Assembly: GCF_001428545.1 (NCBI RefSeq) | Contig: NZ_LMHZ01000067.1 | Location: 57,543 to 121,542, forward strand | Origin: Noviherbaspirillum sp. Root189 | GTDB lineage: Bacteria > Pseudomonadota > Gammaproteobacteria > Burkholderiales > Burkholderiaceae_D | Reading direction: 5' to 3' | DNA: 64,000 nucleotides | Part shown: piece by piece, positions 44,434 through 52,216 of the stretch | Layout of the letters: every line of letters starts with the position of its first letter | How positions within the stretch are numbered: the stretch's first letter is position 1 | Translations under genes and position numbers: made by a program | The notes under the pieces: generated by a model | The model's input: only the letters and a program-made list of their open reading frames with translations | Databases searched by the model: none | What the model was told of the DNA's origin: nothing

Positions 44434-45726
44434 TCAAACGATCGCCGGATTTATCCGCGGCTTCCGAATGGCTTTACGATAGACCAGGCAAGCCTGTAAC
44501 AGATTCCCGCACAATCGCAGTCCGGACACGCCAAATATCACTGCCGCCGGACGTGCAAGCGTCTCCGGCGCGACGACTGCGCCGAGGAGGAATATCAATC
44601 CAAGCAGATGAAGCCAGAATTGTTGTTTTGCCGCGCGGTCGGGCGACAAGTCGCGTACGCTTGGAACGGCCTTTCTGTCTAATCCCGTCTTGCTTTGCAA
44701 GTCATACCAAAGCAGGAAAGGCACGATCTTGTAAAGCATTCCGTTCACCGCTGAATATGCGCAGCCGATGATCATCAATATGCCCAAAAGTAGCGGCTTC
44801 GCCGGCAAGGCAAGCAAATAGACAGGACCGCAAATCAGCAGGCTTATCATCGAAAGACGCCAGAACAAGGTCGTGGCTTCCGTGTTTGGCCGCCGGCGTT
44901 GTTGAAGCAGCCAGAGGGTGACACAGGCAAACCCAATCAATGTACAGAGGAGGATGAAGCCAAGTAGCGATCGAAGCTGGGTTGTTAATTCATTATTGAA
45001 AACTGCCGTCAGCGTCCATGCTGCAAGGGTTGTCGCCAGCAGGCCGGCGAGCGGAAAACTGGCGGCGTGCGGATAGACAGGCGTCGCCTGGAACATTGGA
45101 ATCACTTGAAACGCAACGCCGATCAGCAGCAGTCCTACCCAGCCAAGCAATCCCCAGCTGGCATGGAAATCGGTTATTTGCATCAGTGGTATAGAGAACG
45201 ACCAGCCGAAACCGATCACCAGCACCATGCCGGAACACACGGTAACCAGCAGGGAAGCCAGCGCCAGCCGGATCGTATCGACAGTTGCGGTCGCACCGCC
45301 TGGATTGCATCTGAACAATCCCGGGGATGTGGCTCCAAGCAGCCAGAGAAGCCCAAGCCCTAGCGAGACGCCCGCCAAGCGGAACAAGAGCGGAGCCACC
45401 GTTAAAAAGGCTGCGACCAGCAGCGCCGTGCCGCCCGCCAGCGCAGAAAAGACAACGGCACCTGTGTACCTCGGTGCAAGCACATTGACACCGGCAACCA
45501 CCGGCAATATCTGCAGCAACGCACCGCTCATGATCATGGCCAGAAAGCCGAGCGTCAACAGATGCGTCAGGGCCAGCGTGGTCATCGACCAGCGCGACAC
45601 CAGAGCAGCCGGGCCCTCCCAAAAAAGGAGTGCGGCGGCAGCCACAGCAAACAATGGTCCTGTCAGGAAAAACCTGAGCGGGACTGACAGGGAAGGGCCA
45701 TCGTCGTAGGAAAGCGCACGTTGCAT
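44434..45726 (-). CDS. 12-helix membrane protein, NnrS / heme-copper oxidase-like
   Basis: 430 residues and about 12 membrane segments. Histidines placed inside or at the end of helices (LALTHLLTLGFLAMIMSG near residue 55, DFHASWGLLGWVGLLL near 190) recall NnrS and heme-copper oxidase subunit I. TAATG overlap with the DUF2249 gene. Third gene of hemerythrin-DUF2249-membrane protein operon. A heme- or NO-related role is inferred from context. Not clearly an orthologue of NnrS, which is encoded separately at 52217. Confidence 0.65.
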   Translation of the reverse strand: MQRALSYDDGPSLSVPLRFFLTGPLFAVAAAALLFWEGPAALVSRWSMTTLALTHLLTLGFLAMIMSGALLQILPVVAGVNVLAPRYTGAVVFSALAGGTALLVAAFLTVAPLLFRLAGVSLGLGLLWLLGATSPGLFRCNPGGATATVDTIRLALASLLVTVCSGMVLVIGFGWSFSIPLMQITDFHASWGLLGWVGLLLIGVAFQVIPMFQATPVYPHAASFPLAGLLATTLAAWTLTAVFNNELTTQLRSLLGFILLCTLIGFACVTLWLLQQRRRPNTEATTLFWRLSMISLLICGPVYLLALPAKPLLLGILMIIGCAYSAVNGMLYKIVPFLLWYDLQSKTGLDRKAVPSVRDLSPDRAAKQQFWLHLLGLIFLLGAVVAPETLARPAAVIFGVSGLRLCGNLLQACLVYRKAIRKPRINPAIV

Positions 45727-45950
45727 TACGCGCGATGACGAATAAGGATGTCGAACAGATAGCCGTCGCGCGGTGTTACCGTGTACGCGTACCCGTTCTG
45801 CTCGAGAATGCGATAAAGCGGGCGCGGTTCCCTGTCGATAATCATGCGGATATGTTCATCGCGCTGCAAGCGCGCCAACGCCTCCAGCACACGTTCCATG
45901 GGCTCGGGCGGCTCCAGGCCGCACACGTCGAGTGGAATTTCTTTTGTCAT
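45726..45950 (-). CDS. DUF2249 domain protein (SirA/TusA-like fold)
   Basis: 74 residues: IPLDVCGLEPPEPMERVLEA, then DEHIRMIIDREPRPLYRILE and a final strand. This is the DUF2249 pattern, linked to denitrification and hemerythrin genes in many genomes. The early cysteine (DVCGLEPPEP) is at the place of the TusA active-site cysteine. It starts 2 bases after the hemerythrin stop and overlaps the membrane-protein gene. Confidence 0.85.
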   Translation of the reverse strand: MTKEIPLDVCGLEPPEPMERVLEALARLQRDEHIRMIIDREPRPLYRILEQNGYAYTVTPRDGYLFDILIRHRA

Positions 45951-45952
45951 GT

Positions 45953-46417
45953 TCAGCTTGCTCCGGATAGTTGATGCAGGTCTTGCATGTCGGCGATCAA
46001 GTCTTTCGCCCGTGCCGCCAGGAATCGATCGGCCATTGGATACAGGATCGATTCTTCTTTCATGTTGTGTTGGCCCATCATGATGTGCAGTATGTCCGCA
46101 GAGGCTGCAAACGCATCCGCATCATGTGCCAGTAATGCTTCCTTCATGCTATCAATGATCTGGCGTATTTGCTGGTGTTCCGCGCGCATCATGCTGGTAG
46201 GTCCCGGCGGCGTCCCGGGTGCCTCTTCAAACGCCGGGAAAAGAATCTTTTCTTCCATGTCCAGGTGATGACGCAATTTCGCGTTGAAGTCGTCGAATGC
46301 CGTTTCTGCGCCCGGCCAGTCTTGCTTGCCCGCGCAGGTTTCCGCACGGGCAAGCTGCTCGTCGCAGCGGTGATGGTCGGCTTCAAGAAATTGGCTAATT
46401 AAAGAGTTTGAAGACAT
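45953..46417 (-). CDS. Hemerythrin-domain protein
   Basis: 154 residues from MSSNSLISQF; AGGGAA-like site upstream. Di-iron ligand pattern: DHHRCDEQ, RHHLDMEEKILFP, EHQQIRQ and QHNMKEESILYP. Hemerythrin-like proteins bind O2 or NO, or repair iron-sulfur centres. First gene of the hemerythrin-DUF2249-membrane protein operon. A 40-bp perfect palindrome containing the CCTTAA-N6-TTAAGG motif lies upstream. Confidence 0.87.
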   Translation of the reverse strand: MSSNSLISQFLEADHHRCDEQLARAETCAGKQDWPGAETAFDDFNAKLRHHLDMEEKILFPAFEEAPGTPPGPTSMMRAEHQQIRQIIDSMKEALLAHDADAFAASADILHIMMGQHNMKEESILYPMADRFLAARAKDLIADMQDLHQLSGAS

Positions 46418-46459
46418 GGCGGTTCCCGTGTAAGCAAGCATCCATTGTCACATCAAGGC

Positions 46460-46499
46460 CGTATGGGCTTCCTTAACATGCGTTAAGGAAGCCCATACG
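46460..46499. promoter_or_regulatory. 40-bp perfect palindrome containing CCTTAA-N6-TTAAGG, copy 2
   Basis: Two 18-base arms (CGTATGGGCTTCCTTAAC and its exact complement) around ATGC. It lies between the divergent hemerythrin and nitronate monooxygenase genes, 43 bases from the former. Its core TTCCTTAA-N6-TTAAGGAA equals the motif found at 44372 and 56109. As RNA it would form a very stable hairpin. Confidence 0.7.
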
Positions 46500-46551
46500 G
46501 GCCGTTGTTATAGTCCGCACACTTCAATCCCACCACAACAGGAACACTATC

Positions 46552-47724
46552 GTGTCTCTACAAACTCTTCCCCAATTTACTATCCGAAGCAAACAGCTGT
46601 TACCGATCGTCCAGGGTGGAATGGGTGTCGGTGTCTCGGCACACCGATTGGCAGGCAACGTTGCAAAACTCGGTGCTCTTGGCACGATCTCCAGCGTCGA
46701 TTTGCGACGTCATCATCCTGACCTGATGGCGCGTACTGCGAAGTCTCGCGATAAGGAAGCGATCAACGCAATAAATCTTGTCGCCCTGGATCGCGAGATT
46801 CAACTAGCCAGGAACATCGCCTGCGGCAACGGACTGATCGCTGTAAATGTCATGCGTGCCGTCTCTGAATATGCTTCCTATGTACGCCAGTCGTGTGAGA
46901 GTGGCGCGGACGCGGTGGTTGTCGGCGCGGGACTGCCACTTGACTTGCCCGACCTGACCGCGGACTTTCCGGATGTGGCGCTGATTCCAATTCTTTCCGA
47001 TGTGCGTGGTATCTCACTCATTCTGAAGAAATGGATGCGCAAGCAGCGGCTCCCCGATGCTATCGTGATTGAAAATCCACGCTATGCTGCCGGCCATCTG
47101 GGTGCGGCGGGATTGGCCGAGGTCAATGCGCCGCATTTTGCATTTTCGGTAGTTCTGGAAGGTACGTTGGAGTTACTCAGGGAGCTGGGCATCGACAAAG
47201 AGCGCATGCCCTTGATTGTCGCGGGTGGAATCCACACTCCTGAACAGGCACGCCAGCTATTTTCAATGGGCGCCTCCGCGATACAGTTGGGAACGCCATT
47301 CGCTGTGAGCGAAGAAGGCGATGCACATCCAAACTTCAAGAAGGTGCTGACTGAAGCCAAGCCTGAAGACATCGTTACTTTCATGAGCGTCGCCGGGCTA
47401 CCGGCACGTGCGGTAAAGACGCAGTGGCTTGCCAATTATCTGGACAAGGAATCCAAATTGCAACGCAATGCCAAACCCAAGGCATGTACGGTGGGTTTTG
47501 ACTGCCTGCATCAATGCGGACTGCGGGATGGCATTTCTAAAGCCGGGCAATTCTGCATTGATACCCAGCTTGCATTTGCAATGAATGGTGATGTCAAACG
47601 TGGTTTGTTTTTCCGGGGGTCCGAGCCATTGCCGTTTGGGGATGCCATTCGTCCGGTCCGGGATTTGATTGCCTATATGCTGGGCCTGGTGGCCGGGGAT
47701 GGGTTTGAACTGGTGGCGTCCTGA
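46552..47724 (+). CDS. Nitronate monooxygenase family flavoprotein
   Basis: 390 residues from GTG. TIM-barrel FMN motifs: PIVQGGMGVGVSAHRLAGNVAKLG at the start, GADAVVVGAGLPLDLP, IVAGGIHTPEQARQLFSMGA and GTPFAVSEEGDAHP. Matches the NPD/2-nitropropane dioxygenase-like family. Expected reaction: FMN-dependent oxidation of nitronates. Its position beside NO-detoxification genes suggests removal of reactive nitro compounds, but this is an inference. Divergent from the hemerythrin operon. Confidence 0.85.
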   Translation: MSLQTLPQFTIRSKQLLPIVQGGMGVGVSAHRLAGNVAKLGALGTISSVDLRRHHPDLMARTAKSRDKEAINAINLVALDREIQLARNIACGNGLIAVNVMRAVSEYASYVRQSCESGADAVVVGAGLPLDLPDLTADFPDVALIPILSDVRGISLILKKWMRKQRLPDAIVIENPRYAAGHLGAAGLAEVNAPHFAFSVVLEGTLELLRELGIDKERMPLIVAGGIHTPEQARQLFSMGASAIQLGTPFAVSEEGDAHPNFKKVLTEAKPEDIVTFMSVAGLPARAVKTQWLANYLDKESKLQRNAKPKACTVGFDCLHQCGLRDGISKAGQFCIDTQLAFAMNGDVKRGLFFRGSEPLPFGDAIRPVRDLIAYMLGLVAGDGFELVAS

Positions 47725-47802
47725 GCGGGACGAGAGGTCGGCAAATACTTGACACCCTTAACTCCCGTCCGAGCCTTCCTCCGCCAGGGGGGAAGGAGTG
47801 GG

Positions 47803-48285
47803 TCAGCGATGTGCCACAACTTTGGCAAGTTTATCTGGATGTTCCCCTAACCTGGTGACCGCAAAGGTGGAGGAAGCTTTTTCCGGGCCTTGCAGAATAT
47901 CCGAAAGCGTGAGCCGATCCAGTGTTTTCAGGTAGGCATCGGTAGCGGCAGCCAGCGCGTATTTCAGCACGCACATTGGTGACAGCGCACAGCGATTTTG
48001 CGTCTCGTCAAAACATTCCACCATGTTGAAATCCGGCTCAGTCAGCCGCACAACCGTGCCAAGCGGAATTTGATCCGGTCTCTTGCCCAGGCGGATGCCT
48101 CCCGCACGTCCCCGCACCGTATGCACGAGATCCACCTGACCAAGGTGATGGACCACCTTGGTCAGGTGGTTCTTTGAAATATCGTGGGCGGTTGCAATCT
48201 CCTGTATGGTCACCAGTCGGGTTGGACGCATTCCAAGATACATCAGTACCCTTAATGCATAGTCCGTGTAGTCTGTTAAACGCAT
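47803..48285 (-). CDS. nsrR: NsrR-like Rrf2 transcriptional repressor, copy 1
   Basis: 160 residues. MRLTDYTDYALRVLMYLG, IQEIATAHDISKNHLTKVVH and VRGRAGGIRLGK give the NsrR-type winged helix. Three cysteines, VECFDETQNRCALSPMCVLK, match the iron-sulfur ligands that sense NO. It lies downstream of DUF2249 and norB on the same strand and could be autoregulated with them. A second NsrR lies at 51278; the two differ outside the DNA-binding helix. Confidence 0.9.
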   Translation of the reverse strand: MRLTDYTDYALRVLMYLGMRPTRLVTIQEIATAHDISKNHLTKVVHHLGQVDLVHTVRGRAGGIRLGKRPDQIPLGTVVRLTEPDFNMVECFDETQNRCALSPMCVLKYALAAATDAYLKTLDRLTLSDILQGPEKASSTFAVTRLGEHPDKLAKVVAHR

Positions 48286-48358
48286 GATGGGATCTCGTCA
48301 AGAGAAGTGTGGGCGAGGTACGCGAGGCTTGCTGGTCAGTGATTCATCTTGTGGATGG

Positions 48359-48622
48359 TCAGCCGATGACCCTGAAGTCGATAATGACTTCTCCCGGGAG
48401 GCGATCGACATACTCTATGGCGACACGGGGACCGTAGTAGTTTTTGATCTGCGCAAGTAGCGGAAGAGGGTCGTGGTCATTACAGAAGCGCATGGTTTCG
48501 CCGACAGCAAGCGCTTCGAGCGCGCCGAAGATTGCTGCGTGGCGGAAGCGACGGGCGACGCCGCGTGCGTCAAACGGATAGACGCCATTTTCGATGGCGG
48601 GAGTGGAGCAGTCGTGTGGCAT
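48359..48622 (-). CDS. DUF2249 domain protein downstream of norB
   Basis: 87 residues from the ATG at 48622 with AAAGG upstream; a TTG at 48631 is the alternative. DUF2249 pattern: GVYPFDARGVARRFRHAAIF, ETMRFCNDHDPLPLLAQI and VDRLPGEVIIDFRVIG. It lacks the early cysteine of the other DUF2249 copy. It lies between norB and nsrR and is probably co-expressed with both. Confidence 0.82.
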   Translation of the reverse strand: MPHDCSTPAIENGVYPFDARGVARRFRHAAIFGALEALAVGETMRFCNDHDPLPLLAQIKNYYGPRVAIEYVDRLPGEVIIDFRVIG

Positions 48623-48667
48623 GACGATCAACCTTTAGTCAGTTGGTAAGACAGTGGAGAGATGAGG

Positions 48668-48686
48668 TTCGCATGCATCATGCGAA
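48668..48686. promoter_or_regulatory. Palindrome between norB and the DUF2249 gene
   Basis: TTCGCATG-CAT-CATGCGAA, a perfect 8-bp inverted repeat. It could be an operator for the DUF2249-nsrR unit or a processing hairpin. Confidence 0.4.
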
Positions 48687-48734
48687 TGATGAAATACGAA
48701 ATAAGAATTACTGCGTGCTGTTGAAGCAAACATA

Positions 48735-48760
48735 CCGCGCGCCTCGGAAGAGGCGCGCGG
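48735..48760 (-). terminator. Hairpin after norB
   Basis: CCGCGCGCCTC and GAGGCGCGCGG form an 11-bp perfect stem with a 4-base loop, 10 bases past the norB stop. The T-run is poor, so it may be a partial terminator or an mRNA-stabilising hairpin within a longer operon. Confidence 0.6.
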
Positions 48761-48769
48761 TGGTGCAGA

Positions 48770-51049
48770 TCAAGCCTTGCTTGCCTTGATTGCGGGTGTT
48801 GCTACCGCCACTTCCTGCTTGCCGCGGCCAAGCAGGCGCAGGGCGAAGACGGCCAGGAACACGGTTCCGATCGCAAACACAATGTCACCAGGAACACGCA
48901 GCCATACCATGTTTTCCATGAATGCCGAGTGAATCACTTCAGGCGAACGGGCATACCACATGCCCTTCGAAATGCTCGCCCAAGCCTGGTAGATGCCGGC
49001 CGGAACCAGCGACATGAACACCATCATTGCGAGGCCGATGTTAAGCAGCCAGAAGGTTGGGCTCAGCAGTTTGTCAGACCATGCGAGGCGATCCGACAAG
49101 CCGCGCAGGCAGAACAGCATCAGACCGATTCCCAGCATGCCATATACGCCAAACAATGCTGCGTGGCCGTGTGCGGCAGTCATGTTCAAACCTTGCATGT
49201 AGTACAGCGCGATCGGTGTATTGATCGAGAAACCCAGCAAGCCGGCGCCGACCGTATTCCAGAAGCCGACGGCGATAAAACACAGGATTGCCCACTTATA
49301 GCTTTGTACCCAGGGAGCAGCCTTCGAACGCTGATAGTTGCGATAAGCCTCGACGCCGATCAGCGACAGCGGTACGACTTCGAGTGCCGAGAACATCGCG
49401 CCGATTGCAATGACGGAGGTCGGCGTGCCGGTGAAATACAGGTGATGCAAGGTGCCAAGAATGCCGCCGAACAGGAATACGATGGTTTCCAGCACGATGG
49501 CGCTATTTGCGGATGCGGCGCGAATCAGACCGAGACGTGTGAAGAGCAGGGCGATCACTGCGGTAGCGAACACTTCAAAGAAGCCTTCGACCCACAGGTG
49601 GACCAGCCACCAACGCCAGTACTCGACCATCGAATAATGCGTACGGGGACCCCATGTCAGCGAGGTTGCATAAAAACCACCGATGCACAGTGCTGCGAGG
49701 AACACCATGGCGATCAGGCCGCGGCTTTCGGAAGGGGTCTTGAGTGCAGGCCAGAGACCGCGACCCAGCAGCAAAGCCCAAAACAGCAGGCCGATGAACA
49801 GCAGGATCTGCCAGACACGGCCCATGCTGGTGAACTCGAGTCCCTGATTACCAACCCAGAAGCTGAAATCGGTACCGAGGTGCTGCAGAGTGCCGAGCCA
49901 GCCGGATACGGTGGAACCGACAACGATGAACAGGAGCGCGTAGAAGAGAACATTGACGCCCAGCTTCTGAAACTTTGGCTCGTGACCGGAAATTGCCGGT
50001 GCGATGTACAGGCCGGTAGCAAGCCAGGCAGTGGCGATCCACAGGACGGCGAACTGCGTATGGATCGTACGGCTGACTGTGAACGGCAGAATATTGGCAA
50101 GCGGTATGCCGAAGAAACTGCTGCCCTCAACCGAATAGTGGGCGGTGATCACACCCATACCGACCTGGGCAAGGATCAATCCGACAACAACCATGAAGTA
50201 TTTTTTGGTTGCCTTCATCGACGGTGTTGCCTTCAGGCTGAACAACGGGTCAGCTTTCGGCGGCGCGGGGTCGTCGTCTTCCTTATGCCTGGAGTGGAAG
50301 AAGATCATGCCTGCGATGGCGGCGATCATCAGAATCACGCTGGCAATAGACCAGATGCCGTTGCCTGTAGTTGGCGTATTGTCAACCAATGGTTCGTGCG
50401 GCCAGTTGCTGGTATAGCTCAAGCCGACTTCTCCGGGGCGGTCGGTTGCCGCAGCCCAAGCAGACCAGAAGAAGAATGCGGTCAACGCCTTGCGGTCATC
50501 CGGATTGGCGAGCGACCCGGATGTCATTGCATATTGCTCACGCAACTTGTCCAGCGCCGGTTCGTCTCCGAAGAGATCGCTATAGTGGGCGGCCACTTCA
50601 AGAATTGCCTTTGCACGGATATCCGACAACGCGATGGTGCCCGTTTCAGCTTTATAAGTGTTCGTGCGGAGCTCGTCCTTGACCAGTGCCTCAAGTTCAG
50701 CCTTCTGGCCAGTGCTGAGCTGTTCGAACTGTTTACCGAATTTGTCTTTGGCAAGCAGTGCGCGCAGGCTGACTGCTTCACGGTGCAGCCAGTCGGCTGA
50801 CCAATCGGGCGCGAGATAGCTGCCGTGGCCCCAGACGGAACCGAGCTGCTGTCCGCCCGCCGAGAGCCAAGCCTGCTGGCCTTGTTGCACATCCTCGGAT
50901 GTAAATAACACATCGCCTTTAGTGCTGATGACCTGTGTTGGGATTGGCGGCGCCTTAACATAGATTTCCGTTCCAACCCATCCAAGGGCAGCGAAGGAAA
51001 GTACACAGATAATGGCTAGCCAAGTCCAGAGTTTGCGCGTCGATTGCAT
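48770..51049 (-). CDS. norB: Quinol-dependent nitric oxide reductase (qNor)
   Basis: 759 residues from MQSTRKLWTW with AAAGGAAAT upstream. The N-terminal membrane helix and a periplasmic extension (QQGQQAWLSAGGQQLGSVWGHGSYLAPDW) are the fused NorC-like domain of the single-subunit, quinol-oxidising enzyme. About 13 further helices carry the heme/iron histidines (TIHTQFAVLW, LHHLYFTG, HGHAALFGVYG) and the FeB-region glutamates. It reduces 2 NO to N2O at the inner membrane without a cytochrome. Upstream NsrR-type site. Confidence 0.96.
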   Translation of the reverse strand: MQSTRKLWTWLAIICVLSFAALGWVGTEIYVKAPPIPTQVISTKGDVLFTSEDVQQGQQAWLSAGGQQLGSVWGHGSYLAPDWSADWLHREAVSLRALLAKDKFGKQFEQLSTGQKAELEALVKDELRTNTYKAETGTIALSDIRAKAILEVAAHYSDLFGDEPALDKLREQYAMTSGSLANPDDRKALTAFFFWSAWAAATDRPGEVGLSYTSNWPHEPLVDNTPTTGNGIWSIASVILMIAAIAGMIFFHSRHKEDDDPAPPKADPLFSLKATPSMKATKKYFMVVVGLILAQVGMGVITAHYSVEGSSFFGIPLANILPFTVSRTIHTQFAVLWIATAWLATGLYIAPAISGHEPKFQKLGVNVLFYALLFIVVGSTVSGWLGTLQHLGTDFSFWVGNQGLEFTSMGRVWQILLFIGLLFWALLLGRGLWPALKTPSESRGLIAMVFLAALCIGGFYATSLTWGPRTHYSMVEYWRWWLVHLWVEGFFEVFATAVIALLFTRLGLIRAASANSAIVLETIVFLFGGILGTLHHLYFTGTPTSVIAIGAMFSALEVVPLSLIGVEAYRNYQRSKAAPWVQSYKWAILCFIAVGFWNTVGAGLLGFSINTPIALYYMQGLNMTAAHGHAALFGVYGMLGIGLMLFCLRGLSDRLAWSDKLLSPTFWLLNIGLAMMVFMSLVPAGIYQAWASISKGMWYARSPEVIHSAFMENMVWLRVPGDIVFAIGTVFLAVFALRLLGRGKQEVAVATPAIKASKA

Positions 51050-51126
51050 GGCAATTTCCTTTCCTGGTGGTTGTTTGTTGAACACTGAACTACATCCCGC
51101 AAGCCGTCCTTTATTGCTTGCGGTCT

Positions 51127-51151
51127 ATAAGATGCATTCTATAAGCAGCTT
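51127..51151. promoter_or_regulatory. NsrR-like site in the norB/nsrR2 intergenic region
   Basis: TATAAGATGCAT-TCTAT-AAGCAGCTT: left arm equals that of the perfect site at 52177, the right arm is imperfect. A further AATGCAT half-site is at 51169. It would allow NO-relieved repression of norB and of the divergent nsrR paralogue. A Dnr-like half-site (TTGATCTAGG) lies 45 bases on. Confidence 0.6.
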
Positions 51152-51277
51152 TAAATAGATGTAAGTAGAATGCATGTTTAAATTTTGCGGTTTCTTGATC
51201 TAGGTTTGTTTTACGGCTTAAGGATGTAGAATGGACACCGCGATTTCACGCAACCATCGTTGCAAAGGCAGCACCTG

Positions 51278-51754
51278 ATGAGACTCACTTCTTATACCGA
51301 CTACGCGTTACGCACACTGATGTACTTGGCGATCAATCGTGATCAGCTCGCGACGATCCAGGATATCGCCGATACCCATGGCATCGCAAAGAATCACTTG
51401 ACCAAGGTCGTCCATCATCTGGGCGTACTCGGCCTGATTGATACGGTGCGCGGGCGTAACGGAGGACTGAGGCTGGGGCGGGAGCCCGAGGAAATCAACA
51501 TTGGCGACGTAGTCCGGCAGACCGAAACCGATTTCCACATCGCCGCTTGCTTTGACGCTGAAGGAGAGGGTTGCGCTTATTCTGCGGGCTGCGAACTGAA
51601 AGGTGTACTGGGAGAAGCAACGGCTGCTTTCCTGCGCGTGCTCGACGGCGTAACACTCGACAAGATGGTCTCAAAAGAAAAAAACCGGCGCGGCAGGAAG
51701 TTGCCATATGCGCCGATTGAACTACACTTTAATAGTGTTTCAAAAAAAAGATAA
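51278..51754 (+). CDS. NsrR-like Rrf2 transcriptional repressor, copy 2
   Basis: 158 residues from MRLTSYTDYALRT. HTH residues IQDIADTHGIAKNHLTKVVH are near-identical to copy 1, so both may bind the same sites. Cysteines in AACFDAEGEGCAYSAGCELK fit an iron-sulfur NO sensor. It diverges from norB and is followed by nnrS on the same strand. It has a longer basic C-terminus (KEKNRRGRK) than copy 1. Confidence 0.88.
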   Translation: MRLTSYTDYALRTLMYLAINRDQLATIQDIADTHGIAKNHLTKVVHHLGVLGLIDTVRGRNGGLRLGREPEEINIGDVVRQTETDFHIAACFDAEGEGCAYSAGCELKGVLGEATAAFLRVLDGVTLDKMVSKEKNRRGRKLPYAPIELHFNSVSKKR

Positions 51755-52095
51755 TGCTGTGATGGGTAGTGGCATCGTGCCGCTAACGACCTTGCCTCTT
51801 TTTCTCACACGCTGCCAGGCTTGTCGTACTGTAATCGCCAAGAAATCGCTCAACGACGCAAGGCACGCCAATAATCCAGCTTACGACATGGGCAATCCTG
51901 TCAAGAATGCCTGGGCCGATGAATTCATCGGGAGATGCGGCTCCGGTTTGCATAGCGTATTTCACCCTCTCATGTAGTCTGCCACCCGACGGTATTCCGG
52001 CATTCTGTGCTGCCGGCACCGTCCGTGCATAAAGCCTGTTCTTTTGATTCTGCTGGTATCTGCAGAATGCTACAGCGGACGTACGATCTCAAAAA

Positions 52096-52109
52096 ATGAT
52101 ACAGATCAA
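52096..52109. promoter_or_regulatory. FNR/Dnr-like box for nnrS
   Basis: ATGAT-ACAG-ATCAA, one base from consensus TTGAT-N4-ATCAA, about 115 bases before the nnrS start codon. Confidence 0.6.
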
Positions 52110-52176
52110 ACTAATCCAGCTTTTTAAATTAAACACAAATTTTCCTGGTTTGACGTTGCAAGCATAAGGTGCCCGA

Positions 52177-52205
52177 TTTAAGATGCATTTATTATGCATC
52201 TTAAA
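52177..52205. promoter_or_regulatory. Perfect NsrR-type operator upstream of nnrS
   Basis: TTTAAGATGCAT-TTATT-ATGCATCTTAAA: two 12-base arms in perfect symmetry. The core AAGATGCATTT...ATGCATCTT matches the NsrR consensus described for enteric bacteria. It ends 11 bases before the start codon, over the initiation region, so binding would block transcription or translation initiation. Confidence 0.85.
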
Positions 52206-52216
52206 CGAGGACTGTC

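Larger units (their letters stand above)
51755..52216. other. Intergenic region between nsrR2 and nnrS
   Basis: A 462-base gap with no convincing gene. ORFs here have no recognisable product. Its 3' end holds the Dnr-like box (52096) and the NsrR palindrome (52177) for nnrS. Confidence 0.5.

Noticed and set aside
48929..50800. 623-codon open frame on the plus strand
   Set aside because: It lies fully antisense to norB, has a composition rich in Gln, Glu and Cys unlike a real protein, and no familiar motif. It is a shadow of the strongly coding minus strand.
51708..51977. 89-codon frame overlapping the end of the second nsrR
   Set aside because: Starts inside nsrR in another frame and has no known motif; the intergenic part looks non-coding.
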